A stretch of 64,000 nucleotides of DNA from Glaciibacter superstes DSM 21135 (lineage in GTDB: Bacteria; Actinomycetota; Actinomycetes; Actinomycetales; Microbacteriaceae). The stretch covers positions 62,001 to 126,000 of the forward strand of contig NZ_ATWH01000015.1 in assembly GCF_000421145.1 (NCBI RefSeq), written 5' to 3'. The first letter of the stretch is position 1. Every line of letters starts with the position of its first letter. Below the pieces are notes generated by a model. The model worked only from the letters and a program-made list of their open reading frames with translations. It did not search any database and was not told where the DNA came from. Position numbers and translations under genes: made by a program. This document shows, in pieces, positions 54,019-64,000 of the stretch.

Positions 54019-55062
54019 ATGACTTTTTCGGTGGCAGTGGCGGGCGCGAGCGGTTATGCGGGCGGCGAACTCCTCCGTCTGCTCGCCGGACACCCAGACT
54101 TTGAGATCCGCACCGTCACCGCGAACAGCAACTCCGGGCAGCGTCTGGTCGACGTGCAGCCGCACCTGCGCTCCCTCGCGCACCTGACCCTGTCGGACAC
54201 GACGCCGGAGTCCCTCACCGGCCACGACGTCGTCTTCCTTGCGCTGCCACACGGCAAGTCGGGCGAACTCACCTCTCACCTGTCTGCTGAGACTCTCGTC
54301 GTCGACTGCGGCGCAGACCACCGGCTCGAGAGCGAAGACGACTGGGCGGGGTTCTACGGCGGCGACTACTACGGCGCTTGGGCATACGGTGTGCCAGAAC
54401 TCCCGGTGATCGGTGGTAAACAACGCGCAAACCTGGTCGATGCGCGCCGGATCGCGGCGCCTGGGTGCAATGCCAGTACCGTTTCTCTCTCACTTGCCCC
54501 CGGCATCCGTGCCGGTGTGATCGAACCGACCGACCTCTCCGCCGTGCTCGCCGTCGGTCCGTCTGGTGCGGGGAAGAGCCTCAAGCTGCCGTATCTCGCC
54601 GGCGAGATCCTCGGCTCGGCGAACCCGTATGCCGTCGGCGGCATGCACAGGCACATCCCCGAGATTCAGCAGGCCCTGCGCTGGGCCGGAGCGACCAGCC
54701 CCACCATTTCGTTCACGCCGGTGATCGTGCCGATGTCGCGCGGCATCCTTGCCACGACGACCGCGCGAATCACACCGGGAACCAGCCCAGCAGACGTGCG
54801 CGCCGCCTGGGAGCGCGCGTACGCTGACGAGCCGTTTGTTCACCTGCTCCCGGAGGGTCACTTCCCGCGAACGGCAGATGTGCTCGGCGCCAACACCGCG
54901 CTGATCGGCCTCGCCGTCGATGAAGCGGTGGGCAGGGTGGTTGTCGTCACCGCCGTCGACAACCTGGCAAAGGGAACGGCGGGAGCCGCCATCCAATCTG
55001 CCAATATCGCCCTCGGCCTCGCCGAGACGACGGGCCTCAGCCTGAATGGAGTTGCACCGTGA
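54019..55062 (+). CDS. argC: N-acetyl-gamma-glutamyl-phosphate reductase
   Basis: The 347-aa enzyme carries out the NADPH-dependent third step of arginine synthesis. [16 protein letters not shown] is the nucleotide loop, Cys150 in AAPGCNAST is the catalytic cysteine, and [10 protein letters not shown] is a conserved late motif. TAGATT (54007-54012) ends 6 nt before the ATG at 54019, a leaderless head of the arg operon. I could not recognise an ArgR operator in the 121-bp gap after pheT. The stop overlaps argJ (GTGA). Confidence 0.96.
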   Translation: MTFSVAVAGASGYAGGELLRLLAGHPDFEIRTVTANSNSGQRLVDVQPHLRSLAHLTLSDTTPESLTGHDVVFLALPHGKSGELTSHLSAETLVVDCGADHRLESEDDWAGFYGGDYYGAWAYGVPELPVIGGKQRANLVDARRIAAPGCNASTVSLSLAPGIRAGVIEPTDLSAVLAVGPSGAGKSLKLPYLAGEILGSANPYAVGGMHRHIPEIQQALRWAGATSPTISFTPVIVPMSRGILATTTARITPGTSPADVRAAWERAYADEPFVHLLPEGHFPRTADVLGANTALIGLAVDEAVGRVVVVTAVDNLAKGTAGAAIQSANIALGLAETTGLSLNGVAP

Positions 55063-56240
55063 GTGTCACCGCCCCCGCCGGATTTGTCGCAGCCGGTGCC
55101 ACCGCCGGACTCAAGAACTCGGGTGGCCTTGACCTGGCGCTCGTGCAGAACCTCGGTCCGCTCACTGCCGCCGCATCGGTGTTCACCTCCAACCGCTGCC
55201 TCGCCAACCCGGTCATCTGGAGCCAGCAGGTCATGAAAGACGGCGTTGTCAGCGCCATCGTGCTGAATTCTGGTGGCGCAAACTGCTACACAGGTGCCAC
55301 CGGTTTCGCCACCACCCACGCGACCGCCGAATTCGTGGCAGAGAAGCTGGGCATCTCCTCCGGCGACGTCATCGTCTGCTCCACCGGGCTGATCGGCGAG
55401 CAGCTCGACCTGGGCAAACTCACGACCGGCATCACCGTGGCCGCAGGCACGCTGGCGACGGATGCCGCGGCCACGCCGTCAGGCGGGCTCGCCGCTGCGC
55501 AGGCCATCATGACCACCGATACGCGGCCGAAGCAATCTGAGCACCGCTCGCCGACCGGCTGGACCATCGGCGGTATGGCCAAGGGCGCTGGAATGCTCGC
55601 CCCCGGTCTGGCCACCATGCTGGTCGTGCTCACCACCGACGCAGTCCTCACCTCCGCGCAGCTCGACATCGCCCTGCGCACGGCGACCAGGGTGACTTTC
55701 GACCGTCTTGACTCCGACGGCTGCATGTCCACTAATGACACGGTCAGCCTGCTCGCCTCCGGTGCGAGCGGCATTGACGCCGACCTCACCGAGTTCACGG
55801 ATGCCCTCACCGCGCTCTGCGCCGACCTCGCCGGTCAACTGCAGGCCGATGCCGAGGGCGCTTCGCACGACATCGCCATCGAGGTGCGAAACGCGAGAAC
55901 GGAAGACGAGGCCGTGCTCGTGGCCCGCGCGATCTCCCGCAGCAACCTGTTCAAAGCCGCCATCTACGGCAACGATCCCAACTGGGGGCGCGTGCTCGCT
56001 GCGGCGGGAACCGTCGATGAGGCGGATGCCGCCTTCGACCCGTATGGCATCGACGTGGCGATCAACGGTGTGCAGGTCTGCCGCGCGGGGGAGCCAGATC
56101 AGCCCCGCGAGCTCGTCGATCTCTCGCCGCGAGCGGTCTCTGTGATCGTTGACCTGCACGAGGGAGCTGAATCGGCCACGATCCTCACCAACGACCTCAC
56201 GCACGACTACGTCGAAGAGAACAGCGCGTACTCCAGCTGA
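55059..56240 (+). CDS. argJ: Glutamate N-acetyltransferase / ornithine acetyltransferase
   Basis: The 393-aa protein recycles the acetyl group from acetylornithine to glutamate. It self-cleaves before Thr186 in [16 protein letters not shown], giving alpha and beta chains. [20 protein letters not shown] and [10 protein letters not shown] are beta-chain signatures. Whether it also uses acetyl-CoA (bifunctional) is not clear from sequence. GTG at 55059 overlaps argC; its stop overlaps argB by TGATG. Confidence 0.96.
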   Translation: MSVTAPAGFVAAGATAGLKNSGGLDLALVQNLGPLTAAASVFTSNRCLANPVIWSQQVMKDGVVSAIVLNSGGANCYTGATGFATTHATAEFVAEKLGISSGDVIVCSTGLIGEQLDLGKLTTGITVAAGTLATDAAATPSGGLAAAQAIMTTDTRPKQSEHRSPTGWTIGGMAKGAGMLAPGLATMLVVLTTDAVLTSAQLDIALRTATRVTFDRLDSDGCMSTNDTVSLLASGASGIDADLTEFTDALTALCADLAGQLQADAEGASHDIAIEVRNARTEDEAVLVARAISRSNLFKAAIYGNDPNWGRVLAAAGTVDEADAAFDPYGIDVAINGVQVCRAGEPDQPRELVDLSPRAVSVIVDLHEGAESATILTNDLTHDYVEENSAYSS

Positions 56241-57187
56241 TGGGCGACAACGAGACCACATCAACCCACGCCGAGGCATCCGTCAAGGCGGCCACCCTGA
56301 TCGAATCGTTGCCCTGGCTGAAACGATTCCACGATCAGATCATGGTCGTGAAGTTCGGCGGCAACGCCATGGTCAGCGAAGAGCTGCAGCGCGCGTTCGC
56401 AGAAGACATGGTCTACCTCCGGTACGCCGGCATCCGCCCGGTGATCGTGCACGGCGGCGGGCCGCAGATCTCGGCCATGCTCGAAAGACTGGGGATCGAA
56501 AGTGAGTTTCGCGGTGGCTACCGCGTGACCACTCCAGAAGCCATGGACGTCGTGCGCATGGTGCTCACCGGCCAGATCAGCCGTGACCTGGTCGGACACA
56601 TCAACGAGCATGGGCCGCTCGCCGCAGGAATCTCCGGCGAAGACGCCGGGCTATTCCAGGGGCGCAGGCGCGGCGTTGTGATCGACGGCGAAGAAATCGA
56701 CCTCGGTCTGGTCGGCGACGTCATCGGCGTCGACCCGGCCGCGGTGCACGCCGAACTCGCGGCCGGCCGCATCCCGGTCGTCTCCTCCATCGCGCCAGAC
56801 GCGGATGTCCCAGGACAGTCTCTGAACATCAACGCGGATGCCGCGGCGGCGGCCCTCGCGGTAGCGCTGGGCGCAGCCAAACTGGTCATCCTCACCGACG
56901 TCGCAGGACTGTACAGCGACTGGCCGAACCGCGATTCGCTGGTCTCCGTGATCGACACGGATTCGCTCCGTGCTCTGATCCCGGCGCTTGAGTCCGGGAT
57001 GATCCCGAAGATGACGGCCTGCCTCGACGCGGTCGAAGGCGGTGTCGCAAAGGCGGCGATCATCGACGGCCGCATTCCGCATTCCATCCTGCTCGAGGTG
57101 TTCACCCAGAGCGGCATCGGAACGGAAGTCGTTGACAGTGCCCAGAACCCACCAGCGGCACCCAACTCAGAAGGAGCACCGGCGTGA
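56240..57187 (+). CDS. argB: Acetylglutamate kinase
   Basis: The 315-aa kinase phosphorylates N-acetylglutamate. The N-terminal VVKFGGNAM lysine loop, [20 protein letters not shown] and [17 protein letters not shown] are its signatures, with [20 protein letters not shown] near the end. The N-terminal helix before the kinase fold (about 15-35) is the type found in hexameric, arginine-inhibited forms. It is coupled at both ends to argJ and argD. Confidence 0.97.
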   Translation: MGDNETTSTHAEASVKAATLIESLPWLKRFHDQIMVVKFGGNAMVSEELQRAFAEDMVYLRYAGIRPVIVHGGGPQISAMLERLGIESEFRGGYRVTTPEAMDVVRMVLTGQISRDLVGHINEHGPLAAGISGEDAGLFQGRRRGVVIDGEEIDLGLVGDVIGVDPAAVHAELAAGRIPVVSSIAPDADVPGQSLNINADAAAAALAVALGAAKLVILTDVAGLYSDWPNRDSLVSVIDTDSLRALIPALESGMIPKMTACLDAVEGGVAKAAIIDGRIPHSILLEVFTQSGIGTEVVDSAQNPPAAPNSEGAPA

Positions 57188-58371
57188 CGACCTGGCAGGA
57201 ACGTTTCTCGGCTTCCATGATGCGCACTCTCAGCACGCCGCTGGCAATGCTGGTGCGCGGAGAGGGGTGCTACGTCTGGGACGACACCGGCAAGCAGTAC
57301 CTCGACTTCCTTGCCGGCATCGCGGTGAATTCGCTCGGCCACGCGCACCCCGCTGTCGTCGCGGCGGTCAGCGAGCAGATCGGTACCCTCGCACACGTCT
57401 CGAACTACTTCGCCAGCCCACCCCAGATCGAGCTCGCGGAACGCCTGAAGCGGCTGACCGGTGCCAGTGACGCAGGGAGGGTCTTCTTCTGCAACTCCGG
57501 AGCTGAGGCGAACGAAGCGGCGTTCAAGCTGGCGCGACTGAACACCGGCGGCACTGTGCAGAAGCCGCGTACCCGCATCCTGGCCCTGCATGACGCGTTC
57601 CACGGCCGCACCATGGGCGCACTCGCGCTGACCGGCAAACCGCACATGCGAGAGGCGTTCGAGCCGGTAGCCGGGGGAGTCGAGCACATCGACAGCACCA
57701 CCCTGGCGCTCGAGGCTGCGATTGACAACACGGTGGCCGCGCTCTTCCTTGAACCGGTGAAGGGTGAGGCCGGCGTCATCGATCTGCCAGACGGGTATCT
57801 TCGCCGGGCGCGTGAGCTCTGCACCGAGCACGGGGTACTACTGATCCTCGACGAGATCCAGACCGGGATCGCGCGTACCGGGGCGTGGTTCGCCTACGAG
57901 CACGCCGGTATCCTGCCCGACGCGGTCACGATCGCCAAAGGGCTGGGCGGTGGCGTGCCGATCGGTGCGCTGGTGACTTTTGGCGCCGCATCCGATCTCT
58001 TCACCCGCGGGCAGCACGGCAGCACATTCGGGGGCAATCCGCTCGTCACGAGAACCGCCAACGCTGTGCTCAGCGTGATCGAAGACGAGCACCTGGTCGA
58101 AAACGCCGAGCGTCGTGGTCGCGAACTGCGCGCCATCATCGGCGGCTTGGGCTCACCGCTGATCGACGAGGTGCGTGGTCGCGGTCTCCTGATCGGTGTC
58201 GGCCTGACAGAGCCCGTCGCCCTGAAGCTGGCGGCCGCGGCCATGGATGCCGGGCTGATCGTCAACGCCGCGAACGAGTCGAGTATTCGCATCGCACCCC
58301 CGCTGATCGTCGGCGACAACGAACTCGCCGAATTCGAGAAGCGATTCGGGCTCGCATTGTCCAGCCTCTAG
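57184..58371 (+). CDS. argD: Acetylornithine aminotransferase
   Basis: The 395-aa PLP enzyme makes N-acetylornithine. [69 protein letters not shown] and the PLP lysine in [14 protein letters not shown] define the class III family and its ArgD branch. The GTG overlaps the argB stop by GTGA. argF begins 33 bp after the stop. It could share activity with DapC in the lysine pathway. Confidence 0.95.
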   Translation: MTTWQERFSASMMRTLSTPLAMLVRGEGCYVWDDTGKQYLDFLAGIAVNSLGHAHPAVVAAVSEQIGTLAHVSNYFASPPQIELAERLKRLTGASDAGRVFFCNSGAEANEAAFKLARLNTGGTVQKPRTRILALHDAFHGRTMGALALTGKPHMREAFEPVAGGVEHIDSTTLALEAAIDNTVAALFLEPVKGEAGVIDLPDGYLRRARELCTEHGVLLILDEIQTGIARTGAWFAYEHAGILPDAVTIAKGLGGGVPIGALVTFGAASDLFTRGQHGSTFGGNPLVTRTANAVLSVIEDEHLVENAERRGRELRAIIGGLGSPLIDEVRGRGLLIGVGLTEPVALKLAAAAMDAGLIVNAANESSIRIAPPLIVGDNELAEFEKRFGLALSSL

Positions 58372-58404
58372 AGTTGACGAATTACCCGAAGAGAAAGCGA
58401 TACC

Positions 58405-59334
58405 GTGACCCGCCATTTCCTGCGCGACGACGACCTCACACCGGCCGAACAGGCCGAGATCCTCGACCTTGCACTGGAACTGAAGCGAGACCGATTCCAG
58501 ACGCAGCCCCTGGCCGGGCCGCAGACGGTCGCCGTGATCTTCGACAAGTCGTCGACCCGCACTCGGCTCTCCTTCGCGGTCGGCATCGCAGACCTCGGCG
58601 GCAGCCCGCTGATCATCACGACAGCGAACAGTCAGCTCGGCGGCAAGGAAACCGCGTCTGACACCGCTCGTGTCATGGAACGCCAGGTCGCCGCGATCGT
58701 CTGGCGCACCTACGCGCAGTCCGGCCTCGAAGAGATGGCGAACGGCACAACTGTCCCCGTGATCAACGCACTCTCCGATGACTTCCACCCCTGCCAGCTG
58801 CTCGCCGACCTGCTCACCATTCGCGAGCACCGCGGCGAACTCGCCGGGCTGACCCTCACCTTCCTCGGAGACGGTGCGTGCAACATGGCGCAGTCTTACT
58901 TGCTCGCGGGGGCGACGGCCGGCATGCACGTGCGTATCGCCTCGCCCGCCGAGTACTCGCCGAATGGCCAGGTTGTGGCGGATGCCGACGCGATCGCCAC
59001 GAAGACCGGTGGCTCTGTGACGCTCTACACCGATCCGCTCGAAGCAGTCGCCGGTGCGGATGTCGTGGTCACCGACACCTGGGTCTCCATGGGCAAAGAA
59101 GAGGAGAAGGCCGCGCGCCTGAGCGAGCTCGGCCAGTACCGGGTGGACGAAGACCTGATGGCGCTGGCCAAGCCAGACGCGCACTTCCTGCACTGCCTCC
59201 CGGCCGACCGCGGCTTCGAGGTCGCGGCAGAGGTCATCGACGGACCGCAGAGCATCATCTGGGACGAAGCGGAGAACCGCCTTCACGCGCAGAAGGCCCT
59301 CTTGGTCTGGCTGCTGCAGAAGAACGCCGCGTAG
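58405..59334 (+). CDS. argF: Ornithine carbamoyltransferase
   Basis: The 309-aa enzyme makes citrulline from ornithine and carbamoyl phosphate. The phosphate loop is FDKSSTRTRLSF, followed by NALSDDFHPCQLLADLLT and the ornithine-binding HCLPADRGFEV near the C-terminus. The GTG at 58405 has a weak purine stretch upstream. Unlike the usual actinobacterial order, no argR follows; the next 281 bp hold a 60-bp palindrome and then argH. Confidence 0.96.
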   Translation: MTRHFLRDDDLTPAEQAEILDLALELKRDRFQTQPLAGPQTVAVIFDKSSTRTRLSFAVGIADLGGSPLIITTANSQLGGKETASDTARVMERQVAAIVWRTYAQSGLEEMANGTTVPVINALSDDFHPCQLLADLLTIREHRGELAGLTLTFLGDGACNMAQSYLLAGATAGMHVRIASPAEYSPNGQVVADADAIATKTGGSVTLYTDPLEAVAGADVVVTDTWVSMGKEEEKAARLSELGQYRVDEDLMALAKPDAHFLHCLPADRGFEVAAEVIDGPQSIIWDEAENRLHAQKALLVWLLQKNAA

Positions 59335-59380
59335 CTCGCGCAGGCGCCAAGCGCCGTTCGACTGTCACACGCGCACGGCA

Positions 59381-59440
59381 CGCTCCATTTGCGCGCCCAT
59401 GCGCCATGCGCGCGTGGTGCATGGGCGCGTAACTGGAGCG
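59381..59440. repeat. 60-bp imperfect palindrome, dispersed repeat copy 3
   Basis: Two 30-bp arms (59381-59410 and 59411-59440) pair at 29 of 30 positions with G-T pairs allowed. It shares the GCCATGCG core with copies 1 and 2 but differs by paired changes. It is located 46 bp after argF, upstream of the argH promoter hexamer TAAACT (59507-59512). Confidence 0.92.
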
Positions 59441-59510
59441 CGGCGGGTACACCCCGAAGGCCGGGTCGTCGGCAACAGTCGCGGGGACTCCGCCGCCGTC
59501 AAGCCGGTAA

Positions 59511-61645
<2,135 letters not shown>

Positions 61646-61716
61646 CAGGCCGGAAGGGTCAGGTCGCGAAGGGACAGCTGCGAGAGGGCAGGTCACCAAC
61701 GAACCGCCCGCGCTGA

Positions 61717-62331
61717 TCAGATGACGGCGAAGTGCACGAGGGCTGCGCAGGCGCACGCCCAGATCAGGCTGGCGAGGGTGCCGATGATGAACCGTTCCCG
61801 CGCTTCGGCTGCTGCCAGTTCGGTGAAGCGACCGACACCCTTGATCGCGACGATCACGGCAATGCCTTCAGGGAAGCCGGCCAGGATTGTGCCGATGACT
61901 GCGAGCCGCTCGAGCACACCGATGGCGAGCCCACCGCGCAGCACTTCGTGCACGGCATTCCCCGCGGAAGCCAGGGCGTCCGACCGGGCGAATTCGCCGT
62001 TGTTCTCGACCATGATTCCGCCGTGGGTGCCGGCCGGAACCGTGTTTCTTGTCGCGAGCTTCAGCGAGAGCACGGCCATGGGGCCGCCGCCGACCACGGC
62101 CAGTGCGATGGCGACCAGCCCGAGCACCATGTGGACGCCGTTCAGGTCGCCGGGTGCCGGTATCACCGCGATGAACACCGCGGCAGCGAGTGCGCCGGCC
62201 GAGATGATCGCCCACGTGCGCTTCTCGAAGCGGAATGCGATCACGGCCGCGGCGAGGGAGCCGAGCGTCACCAGCAGCAGCGCGAGCCAGTAGAGGTATG
62301 TCAGCACATCGAAGTGGTGCAGGAGGGTCAT
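61717..62331 (-). CDS. Membrane protein of unknown function paired with a SatD-like gene
   Basis: I do not recognise this 204-aa protein. Hydrophobic segments lie near 8-32, 40-60, 66-90, 130-168 (two helices) and 182-204, with a polar extracytoplasmic or cytoplasmic loop at about 93-127 (NTVPAGTHGGIMVENNGEF). Its start overlaps the upstream satD-like stop by ATGA, so the two are made together and probably work together. No known transporter motif is visible. Confidence 0.7.
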   Translation of the reverse strand: MTLLHHFDVLTYLYWLALLLVTLGSLAAAVIAFRFEKRTWAIISAGALAAAVFIAVIPAPGDLNGVHMVLGLVAIALAVVGGGPMAVLSLKLATRNTVPAGTHGGIMVENNGEFARSDALASAGNAVHEVLRGGLAIGVLERLAVIGTILAGFPEGIAVIVAIKGVGRFTELAAAEARERFIIGTLASLIWACACAALVHFAVI

Positions 62332-63026
62332 TCGTCCGGTTCCGTTCCGCTCATGGCGTGATCGAGGTTCTCCAGAAGCCTAACGAGTGCCGGGCGTGCT
62401 GACTCCTCGACTTTCCACAGCGACGCCTTCACCCGCTGGCTGACGGCTGCCGCAGAAATGCCCAGGCGATCGGCGACGTCGACCTGGGCGAGGCCGTGGC
62501 GCAGCGAGTCGACAACCTCCCATCCCTCTGAGGTTCGGCGCTGGCGCAGCAGCAGCAGCATGGTGATCAGCGCCTCGACCTCGTCGGTGTTGAGGGTGTT
62601 CGTGTTGAGGGTGTTCGTGTCGAGGGTGCTCGCGTCCGCGTTACCAGATGAGCGCGCTGGGTGACGGATGCCGGTGGCCGGCTCAGTCTGCAGGGCGAAC
62701 TTCGCGTCGGCCCTCTTCGCCCTCGTGACGGCGTCCCGTGCCGCGATGAATGCACCACCTGCGGCTTGCCTCGTTGCTGCCGGCAGGGGAGTGCGCACGG
62801 AACCGATCCCGAGACCGACGCTCCAGTATCCGGTGCGGTGGATCGCGAGCACAGCGTCGAGCGCAGCCTGTGCGTATGGAATCAATATCTGGATCTCATC
62901 GCCAGAGGTCTGGTCGGGCGGAAGCGTGAAGGTACCCTCGAAGCGCGCCGCGAGTTCTTCGATGAGCTCTCCGGCGCGGTCTCGATCATTGCGACTGTCA
63001 ACCTGGTCGGCGGTGATGACGAACAT
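62328..63026 (-). CDS. SatD-family protein with C-terminal HTH
   Basis: The 232-aa protein begins MFVITADQVDSRNDRDRAG, as SatD proteins do, with an N-terminal nucleotide-cyclase-like ferredoxin fold (LPPDQTSGDEIQILIPYAQA, WSVGLGIGS). The C-terminal sigma-like HTH (VDVADRLGISAAAVSQRVKA, about 185-205) suggests DNA binding. SatD was named for acid tolerance in Streptococcus mutans; its molecular role is unknown. Residues about 131-145 are a NTLNT-type tandem repeat. The start at 63026 lies beside an unusually AT-rich regulatory region. Confidence 0.75.
   Translation of the reverse strand: MFVITADQVDSRNDRDRAGELIEELAARFEGTFTLPPDQTSGDEIQILIPYAQAALDAVLAIHRTGYWSVGLGIGSVRTPLPAATRQAAGGAFIAARDAVTRAKRADAKFALQTEPATGIRHPARSSGNADASTLDTNTLNTNTLNTDEVEALITMLLLLRQRRTSEGWEVVDSLRHGLAQVDVADRLGISAAAVSQRVKASLWKVEESARPALVRLLENLDHAMSGTEPDE
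62587..62631 (-). repeat. 15-bp in-frame tandem repeat in the satD-like gene
   Basis: GTGTTGAGGGTGTTC on the plus strand occurs at 62587-62601 and 62602-62616, with a third copy differing at two bases at 62617-62631. On the coding strand it reads NTLNT units in the linker before the HTH domain. Confidence 0.95.
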
Positions 63027-63035
63027 GATGAGCTT

Positions 63036-63112
63036 CCATCCTTAATTGTTTAAAATCAAGCCTATAACCTAAAGTAACACAAATTAAGCATTACACCTTA
63101 ATCATTTCACAC
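63036..63112. promoter_or_regulatory. AT-rich promoter/operator region between the satD-like gene and tyrS
   Basis: This stretch is strikingly AT-rich for the window. It contains the inverted repeat ATTAAG-N8-CTTAAT (63083-63088, 63097-63102) and further CTTAAT/TTTAA elements nearer the satD-like start (63041-63060). A ribosome site GGATGGAAG precedes the start on the minus strand. It is a likely binding site for a dedicated regulator, possibly the SatD-like protein itself. Confidence 0.55.
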
Positions 63113-63191
63113 GACGGCTGAATCACGGCCTCCTCGCCACCGATTCGTGGGTGAGCAGTGACAGTGTGACCGCGCTGGTAATCTGGGCTGC

Positions 63192-64000
63192 GTGTCAGAC
63201 CCCGTCATCCTTGCCAACCAGACCAACGATCCCGCCTTCAGAAACGTGTGGGACGACCTCATCTGGCGCGGCCTTGTTCACGTCTCGACTGACCAGGCGC
63301 AGTTGAAGGAACTGCTCTCGGGTGAGCCGATCACCTTCTATTGCGGCTTCGACCCCAGTGCGCCCAGTCTCCACCTCGGAAACCTGGTGCAGCTGCTGGT
63401 CATGCGACGCCTGCAATTGGCGGGGCACCGACCACTCGGTCTCGTCGGCGGATCGACCGGCCTGATCGGTGATCCCAGGCCGACCGCCGAACGTGTGCTC
63501 AACACCAAAGACGTCGTTGCGGAGTGGGTGGGATACCTCCGCGCTCAGGTGTCGCGGTTCCTGAGCTCCGAAGGTGAGAACTCGGTCACCATGGTGAACA
63601 ACCTGGACTGGACGGCGCCGATGAGCGCCATTGATTTCCTGCGCGATGTCGGCAAGTACTACCGGGTCGGCACCATGCTCAAGAAGGATGCCGTCAGCAC
63701 ACGGCTGAATTCCGACGCCGGAATCAGCTTCACCGAGTTCAGCTACCAGATATTGCAGGGCATGGACTACCTCGAGCTCTACCGCAATTACGGCTGCGTG
63801 CTGCAGACCGGCGGCAGTGACCAATGGGGAAACCTCACCAGCGGAACCGACCTCATCCATCGCGCAGAGGGGGTGAGCGTTCACGCCATTGGTACGCCGC
63901 TGATCACGAACAGCGATGGAACCAAGTTCGGCAAGAGCGAGGGCAATGCGATCTGGCTTGACCCGACTCTCACCAGCCCGTATGCCTTCTACCAGTTCTG
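63192..64000 (+). CDS. tyrS: Tyrosine-tRNA ligase, N-terminal part (runs off the window)
   Basis: The first 269 codons of a class I synthetase are present. [20 protein letters not shown] holds the HIGH-equivalent [22 protein letters not shown] binds tyrosine, [12 protein letters not shown] follows and KFGKSEG is the KMSKS-equivalent near residue 245. The C-terminal S4 domain lies beyond the window edge. TAATCT (63179-63184) ends 7 nt before the GTG at 63192, again the leaderless pattern. Position after argH-mpg is conserved in related genomes. Confidence 0.95.
   Translation, partial: MSDPVILANQTNDPAFRNVWDDLIWRGLVHVSTDQAQLKELLSGEPITFYCGFDPSAPSLHLGNLVQLLVMRRLQLAGHRPLGLVGGSTGLIGDPRPTAERVLNTKDVVAEWVGYLRAQVSRFLSSEGENSVTMVNNLDWTAPMSAIDFLRDVGKYYRVGTMLKKDAVSTRLNSDAGISFTEFSYQILQGMDYLELYRNYGCVLQTGGSDQWGNLTSGTDLIHRAEGVSVHAIGTPLITNSDGTKFGKSEGNAIWLDPTLTSPYAFYQF

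Overview
The window is high-GC actinobacterial chromosomal DNA. Gene content and order point to the family Microbacteriaceae: dapA-rnj, then ftsK-pgsA-cinA-clgR-DUF3046-recA-recX-miaB-miaA-dapF-hflX, lexA, hisCBH-priA, infC-rpmI-rplT, a glutamate ABC transporter, pheST, an arginine operon and tyrS. Family and genus are inferred from order and protein style only; the window has no rRNA gene to settle them. I saw no prophage, insertion sequence, CRISPR array or tRNA gene.

Layout. 1-5623: the end of a small membrane protein, two tandem penicillin-binding-protein-like lipoproteins, an EI24-type membrane protein and a BBE-type flavin oxidoreductase. 5704-8398: dapA and RNase J. 8484-13029: an accessory block with an ArsR-SRPBCC regulator, a GNAT enzyme and a MacAB-like adaptor/ATPase/permease operon. 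13120-25855: a conserved core of chromosome segregation (FtsK), phospholipid synthesis, SOS/recombination (RecA, RecX), tRNA modification (MiaB, MiaA), lysine/cell wall (DapF) and HflX, with a divergent rRNA-type methyltransferase. 26088-29419: metF-metE. 29542-30905: lexA and a divergent SOS-controlled LysM protein. 30982-35723: a membrane protein of unknown role, an SDR gene remnant, hisC-hisB-hisH-priA and SseB. 35787-43891: a second accessory block (epoxide hydrolase, VOC protein, Lhr helicase, Nei-type glycosylase, an acidic protein, a GNAT protein). 43973-53897: DUF1844, infC-rpmI-rplT, a TrmH-type methyltransferase, gluABCD and pheST. 54019-61645: argCJBDF-argH and a 3-methyladenine glycosylase. 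61717-64000: a SatD/membrane-protein pair and the start of tyrS.

Regulation visible in the sequence. A recurrent architecture is a TANNNT hexamer ending 6-7 nt before an ATG or GTG with no Shine-Dalgarno sequence, seen at 17 starts, which implies frequent leaderless mRNAs. LexA-box-like sites lie upstream of recA and over the -10 of the LysM gene facing lexA. The ArsR-SRPBCC gene has a perfect 16-bp palindrome inside the spacer of its own promoter. infC most likely starts at an ATC codon behind a structured leader.

The most unusual structural signal is a family of three 60-bp near-perfect palindromes (43444-43503, 43905-43964, 59381-59440). Their arms differ between copies by compensatory changes, and two of the copies bracket the small GNAT gene. 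Other signals are two in-frame 15-bp tandem repeats (in lhr and satD), several long intergenic inverted repeats, and an arginine cluster that lacks argR and argG at their usual place.
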